Program-made: the position numbers and the translations under genes
NCBI GenBank assembly: GCA_003105225.1
Contig: PQAK01000196.1
Location: forward strand, 27,013 to 33,155
Length of the DNA stretch: 6,143 bases
Direction: 5' to 3'
Source: Deltaproteobacteria bacterium
GTDB lineage: Bacteria > Desulfobacterota > Deferrimicrobia > Deferrimicrobiales > Deferrimicrobiaceae
Shown: in pieces, positions 1-4,535 of the stretch
Numbering within the stretch: position 1 is the stretch's first letter
Layout: the number at the start of each line of letters is the position of its first letter
Notes under the pieces: model-generated
Database searches by the model: none
The model's input: the letters and a program-made list of their open reading frames with translations, nothing else
What the model was told of the DNA's origin: nothing

Positions 1-123
1 GACATCATCGAGATGATCGACGCCCAGGTGCAGATGGCGAACTCGGACACCAACCTGATCGGCGCCCTCTACGATTACAGCGTCACGATCGCCACGCTGC
101 TCCGGGAGATCGGGCAGCGATGA
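1..123 (+). CDS. TolC-family outer-membrane efflux protein, C-terminal fragment
   Basis: Frame 1 is open from the window edge to a TGA at 121-123 and encodes 40 residues; the 5' part lies outside the window. The peptide reads DIIEMIDAQVQMANSDTNLI, then GALYDYSVTIATLLREIGQR. This matches the last helix pair of TolC/OprM-type proteins, where a 'dvldaq' segment is followed by 'n.l.alydy.valaeLeraiG' at the extreme C-terminus. Such proteins form trimeric outer-membrane channels with a periplasmic alpha-barrel for tripartite drug, metal or type I secretion exporters. The Gly close to the end fits the usual family terminus. Because only the tail is visible, the substrate and the inner-membrane partners cannot be told. 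It converges on the leftward thioesterase gene with only 26 nt between the two stop codons. Confidence 0.8.
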   Translation, partial: DIIEMIDAQVQMANSDTNLIGALYDYSVTIATLLREIGQR

Positions 124-135
124 CCCGCCGGCGGG
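124..135. other. 12-bp GC palindrome between convergent genes
   Basis: CCCGCCGGCGGG starts immediately after the TGA of the TolC-family gene and is a perfect 12-bp palindrome. As RNA it could form a short hairpin on either strand, and its place between two convergent stop codons fits a transcription end. There is no T-run after it on either strand, so it is not a canonical Rho-independent terminator. In DNA this rich in GC it may be chance. Confidence 0.25.
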
Positions 136-149
136 AGCGGGCGGTCATG

Positions 150-575
150 TTAGGTAAGCTTCCTCTCCGAGGCGCTCTGCGCGTAGGCCGTGCGCGAGAC
201 GGGGAGCGCCGTGGACTGGCCGCGCGCGAGGACCCGCCCGTCCCCCCCGGTGACGGTCAGCTCGCAGACCATCGACTGCCTGCCCCGGTGGAAAATCCGG
301 GACTCTCCGGTCACGACCTCGCCGGGATGGGCCGCCCGGATGATGTTCAGGCTCCACTGGACGCCGACGGCGTCGGTGACCGCGTTGACCGACAGGGCGA
401 AGGCGGCGTCGGCCACGGCGAACAGCAGCGTCCCATGACCGATGTTGTGCGCGTTCAGGAACCGCTCCTCCACCTTCACCGACACCCGGGCGTACCCCTC
501 CGTCGCCTCGAGCAGCTGCATCCCGAAATCCTGGATCAGCCGGTCCCCGTTCCAGATCTCCTCGATCCGTCCCAT
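150..575 (-). CDS. PaaI-type hotdog-fold acyl-CoA thioesterase
   Basis: The 141-aa product probably hydrolyses acyl-CoA (often aryl- or hydroxyphenylacetyl-CoA) thioesters in the cytoplasm; hotdog proteins of this size act as dimers or tetramers. The family signature is at residues 41-60, NAHNIGHGTLLFAVADAAFA. It carries Asn41, the His47-Gly48 pair and Asp56, the position of the catalytic acid in the PaaI group. The usual second Gly of 'HGG' is Thr here. The rest follows a hotdog pattern: a helix around 44-66, then alternating strands to about residue 125 (QWSLNIIRAA, GEVVTGESRIFHRGRQ, CELTVTGGDGRVLARGQ). I chose the ATG at 575 because GGAGG lies just upstream (580-584) and MGRIEEIW starts the fold sensibly. 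An upstream ATG at 617 would run into the preceding gene. The gene starts 16 nt after the stop of the gamma-CA-like gene, which suggests cotranscription. The substrate is not predictable from sequence. Confidence 0.85.
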   Translation of the reverse strand: MGRIEEIWNGDRLIQDFGMQLLEATEGYARVSVKVEERFLNAHNIGHGTLLFAVADAAFALSVNAVTDAVGVQWSLNIIRAAHPGEVVTGESRIFHRGRQSMVCELTVTGGDGRVLARGQSTALPVSRTAYAQSASERKLT

Positions 576-579
576 CTTC

Positions 580-585
580 CCTCCC
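580..585 (-). promoter_or_regulatory. Ribosome binding site of the thioesterase gene
   Basis: On the minus strand GGGAGG is followed by GAAG and then ATG (573-575). It sits in the 16-nt gap after the upstream stop codon (592-594). It favours the 575 start over the in-frame ATG at 617. Confidence 0.6.
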
Positions 586-591
586 GCGCCG

Positions 592-1131
592 CTATCCCTT
601 CCGGTACATCCGGGCATATTCCACGTAGTGGTCGGCGGTGACCCGGTTGGCCTCGGCCGACCCGTCCCCCAACGTCCTTACCACTTTCCCCGGGACGCCC
701 AGGACCAGCGAATTCGGGGGGACGGCCGTCCCCGGGGCGACCACGGCGCCCGCCCCGATCACGCTCCCCCTGCCGATCACCGCGCCGTCCAGCACGACCG
801 AGCCGATCCCGATCAGGCAGCAGTCCTCGATGACGCAGCCGTGCGCGTTCACCCCGTGCCCGATCGTGACGGAATCCCCGACGGTCACGGGATGCGTGGC
901 GGTCACGTGCAGCGTGCAGTTGTCCTGCACGTTGGTCCGCTTCCCGATCCGGATGCGGTGGATGTCCCCGCGGATGACCGTGTGGAACCAGACGCTGGAG
1001 TCCTCCCCGATCTCCACGTCGCCGATGACCACCGCCCCGTCGGCCACGAACACGCTGGAAGGGCAGACGGGAGCGATCCCCTTGCACGGCAGCAGCACAG
1101 GCGCCTTCCTCCCGAAAAGGATTCCCGACAT
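592..1131 (-). CDS. Gamma-carbonic-anhydrase-like hexapeptide-repeat protein
   Basis: The 179-aa product is a left-handed beta-helix protein of the gamma-class carbonic anhydrase/YrdA/PaaY group, cytoplasmic and expected to be a trimer. Hexapeptide repeats ([LIV]-G-x4) run from about residue 27 to 148, for example VVIGDVEIGEDSSVW, VTVGDSVTIGHGV, CLIGIGSVVLDGAVIG and SVIGAGAVVAPGT. A C-terminal helix (SAEANRVTADHYVEYARMYR) follows. The zinc ligands of the archaeal enzyme Cam have counterparts at His75 (CTLHV), His92 and His97 (GHGVNAH). The catalytic-site Arg, Asp and Gln appear as Arg54, Asp56 (IRGD) and Gln69 (NVQD). The acidic loop carrying extra Glu residues in Cam is missing, as in the shorter CamH-type members. 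With a full metal site, CO2 hydration is possible, but many homologues have no proven activity or act in acyl-CoA metabolism. The neighbouring thioesterase recalls the paaY-paaI style of pairing. The start ATG has only a weak Shine-Dalgarno sequence. Confidence 0.88.
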   Translation of the reverse strand: MSGILFGRKAPVLLPCKGIAPVCPSSVFVADGAVVIGDVEIGEDSSVWFHTVIRGDIHRIRIGKRTNVQDNCTLHVTATHPVTVGDSVTIGHGVNAHGCVIEDCCLIGIGSVVLDGAVIGRGSVIGAGAVVAPGTAVPPNSLVLGVPGKVVRTLGDGSAEANRVTADHYVEYARMYRKG

Positions 1132-1183
1132 TGTACAGGCAGCGGGAGTCCCGCCGGTAGAAAAAGATCGGGAGACTCGAGGA

Positions 1184-3274
1184 TCAGGGGAGCTCTCCGG
1201 CGCCCGCCCCCGTCCCCCGCATGCGCGGGCGCCTGCCGCAGGCCGGGCAGGATTTCATGCCGGCGAGCCGGTCCGCGTATTCCAGGAAGGTCGAGACGAA
1301 GGACGCATGGCTCCACGTGAGCGGGGACACGGAGAGCGGGGCGTTCGTATAGGGGTGGACCTGCTCGGCGAGGACGCCGCTTCGCAACGCGTGCGCCGCC
1401 ACCCATTGCAGGATGTCCCTGGCGGGCAGCAGGTCGTCCGGGCGTTTCGCCCGCGCGATGTGCCACTGCGCCAGCCACAACGTGCAGACGAACCAGGGGT
1501 TTCCCGGAACGTTTTCGATGTCCTTGGTCACCTGGTGATAATAGTCGTTCTCGTACCGGGCCAGTCCGCCGACCTCCGTTTTGACCGTCAGCCGTTCCCG
1601 CACCGCCTCCATGGTTCGCACGATCCTCGGATCGTCGGGGGGGTACATGCCGAAATACCACAATCCGTAGAGGCTGGCGTCCAGGGTCGGATCGGCGTCG
1701 ACCTCGCCGTCCCCCCGAGGGCTCAACGTGCGCGCGAAGCGTCCCAGGTCCGGCCGGTAGAAGTACCGGTCGGCCGCCGCCCGGATGGCGTCCGCGGCGC
1801 TTTTCCATTTCTGGGCGAGGTGCCCTTCGTTGAACCGGTAGGCGAAACGGGACGCGGCGACCAGCCCCGCCCAGGCCGCGGCCACGGTGAAGGCGTGCAC
1901 CCCGTACCGCTCCTCCCACAGGTCGTAGCTGGGGTGCGGCAGCCCGGTCGACGGGTCGCGGTACGAGGCGATCCAGTCCGCCGCGCGCGCGACCAGTCCC
2001 CGGTACTTGTCCTTCGCCCATTCCACGTCCCGGAACCGGTCCATGTGCTTCCAGAGCGCCCACAGGACCAGCCCCGTCTCGTCCTCCTGGATCGGGAGCT
2101 GCTTCCCGTGCGCGCCCTGCCAGGGGTGCCAGGAGCTGGCGAGCGAGCCGTCCGGGTTGTATTTATGCAGGAAATACCCCTCCTTGGCGATCACCCGGTG
2201 GCAGAAGTCGAAGAAGGCCTGCGTGGTCTGGAAGTGGTCGGACAGGTCCAGCGCCCAGGCGGCAAGCGCCCCGTCGCGCGGCCAGACGTAGCTGTACGTG
2301 TCCCGGGCGAACTGGATGATGTCGTGATCGTTGGCCGCGGTGATCCCGCCGCCGTTGTCGATCTGGGTGCGCAGGATGAGGAGGCTCCGGCGGAAGCAGC
2401 CGACGAGCGCCTCCGGGATCTCCCCGAAGTCCCATTCCGACTTGTCGACCCAGAACTCCCAGTACGCGCGCGTCCGTCCCAGGAAGTCGTCCGGGCCGCG
2501 CCTCCGCACGTTCCGGTTGATTTCCGCCACCTCGTCAAACGTGGTCCCGACCGCCATCCAGTAGTGGAGGACGGCGGGACCGGCCGGTGACGTCGTCGTG
2601 GAAAGCATGACCGTGGAATCCACCGACCCCTGCGCGATCGGGTTCCCCTGGAGCTGCCCGTCCTCGGCATCCTTCCAGGTCCCCTCCTTCCCCAGGAACT
2701 CCTTGACGCCGGTCGCCCACTGGTCGATCCCGACCGCCATCCCCCGCGGGCCCTCCGCCTGGCCTTCATCGTCCTCGGCGACTTCCGGGGAGCGGCCGTT
2801 CCACTTCGCACCGTTGATCAGGAACCACCGCTTCCCCTTGTAGTGGATCAGGCAGCGCCGCTGCGGCTCGTAATACGCCGTGTCCCCCAGGGGATTCTCC
2901 AGGATGTGAAAATCGTGGTGGAAAAAGAGCCGGACCTCCCGCGGACGGCCCGAAAGCTCGTGGATGTCGAAACGCCGCACGAACAGGTTCATCGCCATGT
3001 CGACGGCGTCCGCGCACTCGATCCCCAGCTCCAGGTCGGGATGATGGAGGCTGACGGAGGTCACCAGGGTATCGGGCCCGTACCGTAGGTCGCGCACCCA
3101 CCCGGGATCGTCGATCCAGCGGAAATGGCCGTCCACCCAGACCCCGAAGCGGAAGGCGTGCCCCTGCGCGTGATTCTCCTTGCCCACGTGCGGGAAATAG
3201 AGGTCCCGGACCTGGTACCGGGAGTCGAAGTTGACGAGCAGGGATCCGTTCCCCAGCGGCAGGTCTCTCGGCAT
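1184..3274 (-). CDS. GH15 glucoamylase-like glycoside hydrolase
   Basis: The 696-aa protein belongs to glycoside hydrolase family 15 (glucoamylase, glucodextranase, bacterial trehalase and isomaltose glucohydrolase), which release glucose from non-reducing ends of alpha-glucosides with inversion. Residues 1-270 form the N-terminal beta-sandwich domain (start NGSLLVNFDSRYQVRDLYFP). Residues about 285-670 form the (alpha/alpha)6 catalytic barrel. Visible barrel motifs are YSYVWPRDGA (329-336, substrate-pocket WPRD), PIQEDETGL (394-402), PSYDLWEERYGVH (448-460, general acid Glu454) and LAEQVHPYTNAPLSVSPLTWSHA (635-657, general base Glu637). Both catalytic acids are intact. No signal peptide is seen, so it is probably cytoplasmic and acts on storage glucan, maltodextrin or trehalose. 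The ATG at 3274 is preceded by AAAGGGG eight bases upstream. The final ~22 residues (CPACGRRPRMRGTGAGAGELP) go beyond the barrel and look atypical. It is first of three leftward genes, with 52 nt to the next. The substrate cannot be fixed from sequence. Confidence 0.92.
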   Translation of the reverse strand: MPRDLPLGNGSLLVNFDSRYQVRDLYFPHVGKENHAQGHAFRFGVWVDGHFRWIDDPGWVRDLRYGPDTLVTSVSLHHPDLELGIECADAVDMAMNLFVRRFDIHELSGRPREVRLFFHHDFHILENPLGDTAYYEPQRRCLIHYKGKRWFLINGAKWNGRSPEVAEDDEGQAEGPRGMAVGIDQWATGVKEFLGKEGTWKDAEDGQLQGNPIAQGSVDSTVMLSTTTSPAGPAVLHYWMAVGTTFDEVAEINRNVRRRGPDDFLGRTRAYWEFWVDKSEWDFGEIPEALVGCFRRSLLILRTQIDNGGGITAANDHDIIQFARDTYSYVWPRDGALAAWALDLSDHFQTTQAFFDFCHRVIAKEGYFLHKYNPDGSLASSWHPWQGAHGKQLPIQEDETGLVLWALWKHMDRFRDVEWAKDKYRGLVARAADWIASYRDPSTGLPHPSYDLWEERYGVHAFTVAAAWAGLVAASRFAYRFNEGHLAQKWKSAADAIRAAADRYFYRPDLGRFARTLSPRGDGEVDADPTLDASLYGLWYFGMYPPDDPRIVRTMEAVRERLTVKTEVGGLARYENDYYHQVTKDIENVPGNPWFVCTLWLAQWHIARAKRPDDLLPARDILQWVAAHALRSGVLAEQVHPYTNAPLSVSPLTWSHASFVSTFLEYADRLAGMKSCPACGRRPRMRGTGAGAGELP

Positions 3275-3317
3275 CGGGAAAACCCCTTTCCTTTACCTTT
3301 GGATGCAGAATCCCGCA

Positions 3318-3348
3318 TTTATCGGCAGGAATTCCGGGAATTCGACAA
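3318..3348 (-). promoter_or_regulatory. Possible leftward promoter for the GH15 gene
   Basis: On the minus strand a TTGTCG box (3343-3348) is followed after 19 nt by GATAAA (3318-3323). Each matches the sigma-70 consensus at four of six positions, and the pair lies 44 nt or more upstream of the GH15 start. The spacer is slightly long and contains the 15-bp palindrome at 3329-3343. This is a best guess only; the activity and sigma factor are unknown. Confidence 0.3.
3329..3343. repeat. 15-bp inverted repeat GAATTCC-G-GGAATTC
   Basis: A perfect 7+7 bp inverted repeat about a single central base. It lies 55-69 nt upstream of the GH15 start codon, inside the spacer of the suggested leftward promoter. 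The position and symmetry would suit a dimeric repressor site, but no known regulator consensus is recognised. Confidence 0.45.
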
Positions 3349-3362
3349 AAAACCCCGTTTTC

Positions 3363-3379
3363 GAGGGAACCGTTCCCTC
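3363..3379. repeat. 17-bp inverted repeat GAGGGAAC-C-GTTCCCTC
   Basis: A perfect 8+8 bp inverted repeat about one central C, midway through the divergent intergenic region. As RNA it could form a 7-bp stem with a 3-nt loop. No T-run follows directly on either strand, so a terminator is unlikely and a protein binding site is the more natural reading. No family consensus is recognised. Confidence 0.5.
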
Positions 3380-3452
3380 CCGGCGGAGTCTAAAAAGAAA
3401 ACGCGGCGGGGGATTGAATATTTTCCCTCCGGCTGCCGTTAAGAAAATTGAG

Positions 3453-3481
3453 AGGACACGGGCGAATGTTTTTTGTATACT
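3453..3481 (+). promoter_or_regulatory. Rightward promoter of the small membrane protein gene
   Basis: AGGACA (3453-3458, four of six bases of TTGACA) is followed after exactly 17 nt by TATACT (3476-3481, five of six bases of TATAAT). A start of transcription near 3488 would leave a leader of about 22 nt before the ATG at 3510. The -10 box lies inside the palindrome at 3473-3489, so a bound protein there would block polymerase. Confidence 0.5.
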
Positions 3482-3489
3482 GTATACAA
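3473..3489. promoter_or_regulatory. Operator-like palindrome TTGTATAC-T-GTATACAA
   Basis: A perfect 8+8 bp inverted repeat about a central T, only 20 nt upstream of the start codon at 3510 and overlapping the predicted -10 box. AT-rich sites built on GTATAC/TGTATACA half-sites are typical of GntR-superfamily repressors, so such a regulator is the leading guess. The regulator gene is not in the window. The geometry predicts repression of the downstream gene, relieved by a ligand. Confidence 0.6.
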
Positions 3490-3509
3490 CGAACCACCGG
3501 AGGAACGAC

Positions 3510-3833
3510 ATGAGGCTCTACATGCTGCTGGCCATCCTGTCGGGGGTCATCATCGTGGAAGGGGTCGTCGTGGAGCTTCTCCATGTGCTGGAAAAAAGAG
3601 TGGCGAACACCGCGTTCACCCAGGTGATCGACCTCGGAAGGTACCTGAACCAGTGGATCCTGCCCATGATGGGATGGGCCGCCGCGGGAGGGGTCCTGAT
3701 GAAGCTTGGGGAATCGTATCCCCTGGGGGGGCTGCTCACGATTTCCGGATCGGCGGTCTTCTCCGTGTTCCTCGTGGTATTCCTGATCTATATCACCTCC
3801 GATCCTCCCGTGGAGGCGCTCCCCGCGCGCTGA
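3510..3833 (+). CDS. Small integral membrane protein of unknown function
   Basis: The 107-aa protein belongs to no family I recognise. Three hydrophobic stretches are visible. Residues about 4-23 (YMLLAILSGVIIVEGVVVEL) include two acidic residues in or at the edge of the segment. Residues about 52-66 (WILPMMGWAAAGGVL) are next, followed by about 77-98 (LGGLLTISGSAVFSVFLVVF and onward). A polar link (EKRVANTAFTQVIDLGRYLNQ) joins the first two. The short tail TSDPPVEALPAR carries few charges. The ATG at 3510 is chosen because GGAGG (3499-3503) lies six bases upstream and the predicted promoter ends just before it. Upstream in-frame ATGs such as 3231 would run through the promoter and encode low-quality sequence. 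The gene sits under its own predicted promoter and palindrome, 117 nt before cooF in the same direction. It may be cotranscribed with cooFS, but no functional link is proven. Confidence 0.8.
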   Translation: MRLYMLLAILSGVIIVEGVVVELLHVLEKRVANTAFTQVIDLGRYLNQWILPMMGWAAAGGVLMKLGESYPLGGLLTISGSAVFSVFLVVFLIYITSDPPVEALPAR

Positions 3834-3867
3834 ACCCGCTGCCGTACCGCCTCCCGTCGAATCGCGT

Positions 3868-3896
3868 TTGACACCGCCTCCCCGTCTTGCGACCAT
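3868..3896 (+). promoter_or_regulatory. Possible separate promoter upstream of cooF
   Basis: A perfect TTGACA (3868-3873) is followed after 17 nt by GACCAT (3891-3896), which matches the -10 consensus at only three positions. It lies in the 117-nt gap before cooF. A weak or activator-dependent promoter is possible, but read-through from the upstream promoter would serve equally well. Confidence 0.25.
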
Positions 3897-3950
3897 GGGA
3901 GTACCGCACCTCCCGCGGTTCCCGCACCGGCGAAGAAGAGTGGGGCCCCG

Positions 3951-4535
3951 ATGAAAAAAGTCGCTCTCGACCCGAGGAAATGCACCGCCTGCCGGACCTG
4001 CGAGGTCCAGTGCTCCATCGCCCACTCCCGTTCCGGCAGCCTGGTTTCCGCCATCTTCGAATCCCCGCCGAGCCTCGCCCGCGTCCGCGTCTCCTGGACC
4101 CCCGGCCTCAACGTCCCCGTCCGGTGCGTCCACTGCGAAAACGCCCCCTGCCGTCTCGCCTGCCCCGTGGCCGCGATCGAGGAGGAGGCCGCCACCGGCA
4201 CGGTGCAGGTCCGGCAGGAGCGGTGCATCGGGTGCTTCACCTGCCTCCTGGTATGCCCGTTCGGCGCCGTCCGGCTCTCCTTCGACCGGAAGAAAGCGCA
4301 CAAATGCGACGGCTGCACGGAGCGGGTGCGGGACGGCCTGGCGCCCGCCTGCGTCTCCGGCTGCCCCACCCGGGCGCTCGAGTTTCTCGACTTCGACGAG
4401 ATCGTCTCCGCGAAGATATCGGAGACCGCCGCGAGGGAAACCGCCGCATCGGCCAGCGCCGGGGCGGTCGATTCCCGCGGGCAGTCCCCCCTCGAACTCA
4501 TCCTCACGATGCGGAAGGAGATGTCCCGTGGCTGA
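3951..4535 (+). CDS. cooF: CooF-type 4x[4Fe-4S] ferredoxin, CODH electron-transfer subunit
   Basis: The 194-aa protein carries electrons between carbon monoxide dehydrogenase and a membrane or soluble acceptor. It contains 16 cysteines in the four-cluster layout of the CooF/HycB/DmsB group. The motifs are C11-x2-C14-x2-C17-x3-C21, C59-x2-C62-x4-C67-x3-C71, C92-x2-C95-x2-C98-x3-C102, and C119-x2-C122-x11-C134-x3-C138. The cluster domains end near residue 145. An alanine-rich, charged C-terminal stretch (about 150-194) without cysteines follows. No signal peptide or Tat motif is seen, so the protein is cytoplasmic, unlike DmsB-type partners of exported enzymes. The identification rests on the cysteine pattern together with direct overlap with cooS: the reading frames share 8 nt (4528-4535), which implies translational coupling and roughly equal production. 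The ATG at 3951 has a modest GTGGGG upstream. No in-frame alternative start lies just before it, and the protein begins with the expected MKKVALDPRKCTAC. Confidence 0.9.
   Translation: MKKVALDPRKCTACRTCEVQCSIAHSRSGSLVSAIFESPPSLARVRVSWTPGLNVPVRCVHCENAPCRLACPVAAIEEEAATGTVQVRQERCIGCFTCLLVCPFGAVRLSFDRKKAHKCDGCTERVRDGLAPACVSGCPTRALEFLDFDEIVSAKISETAARETAASASAGAVDSRGQSPLELILTMRKEMSRG
4513..4520 (+). promoter_or_regulatory. Ribosome binding site of cooS
   Basis: GGAAGGAG lies inside the 3' end of cooF, seven bases before the GTG at 4528. This strong Shine-Dalgarno sequence decides the start of cooS: the next in-frame ATG (residue 37) lies just ahead of the cluster cysteines and would cut off the N-terminal helix. 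Confidence 0.75.

Noticed and set aside
576..617. Upstream ATG at 617 for the thioesterase
   Set aside because: It would overlap the end of the gamma-CA-like gene and add the unlikely peptide MPGCTGRDSGAGGK. The 575 ATG has a better ribosome binding site.
1132..1183. Possible terminator or promoter in the gap between the GH15 and gamma-CA-like genes
   Set aside because: Only a 4-bp CGGG/CCCG stem without a T-run is present, and no convincing -10/-35 pair is seen. Cotranscription is the simpler reading.
638..2590. 650-codon open frame on the plus strand opposite the GH15 and gamma-CA genes
   Set aside because: It spans two convincing minus-strand genes and a gene boundary. The composition is Arg/Pro/Val-rich with no recognisable domain, so it is a GC-driven shadow.
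3231..3509. Longer 200-codon version of the small membrane protein starting at 3231
   Set aside because: The added 93 residues would be encoded across the divergent promoter region and the start of the GH15 gene, with no ribosome binding site or fold. The 3510 start has a clear GGAGG.
3855..3873. Possible CooA-type CO-sensor site (CGTCG ... TGACA) upstream of cooF
   Set aside because: The half-sites are separated by 9 nt, not the 6 nt expected for CRP/CooA-type sites, and one half is degenerate.
3897..3928. Short repeats upstream of cooF: GGGAG/CTCCC inverted pair and two CCGCACC copies 18 nt apart
   Set aside because: Stems of 5 bp with an 8-nt loop and a 7-bp direct repeat are expected by chance in DNA this GC-rich.
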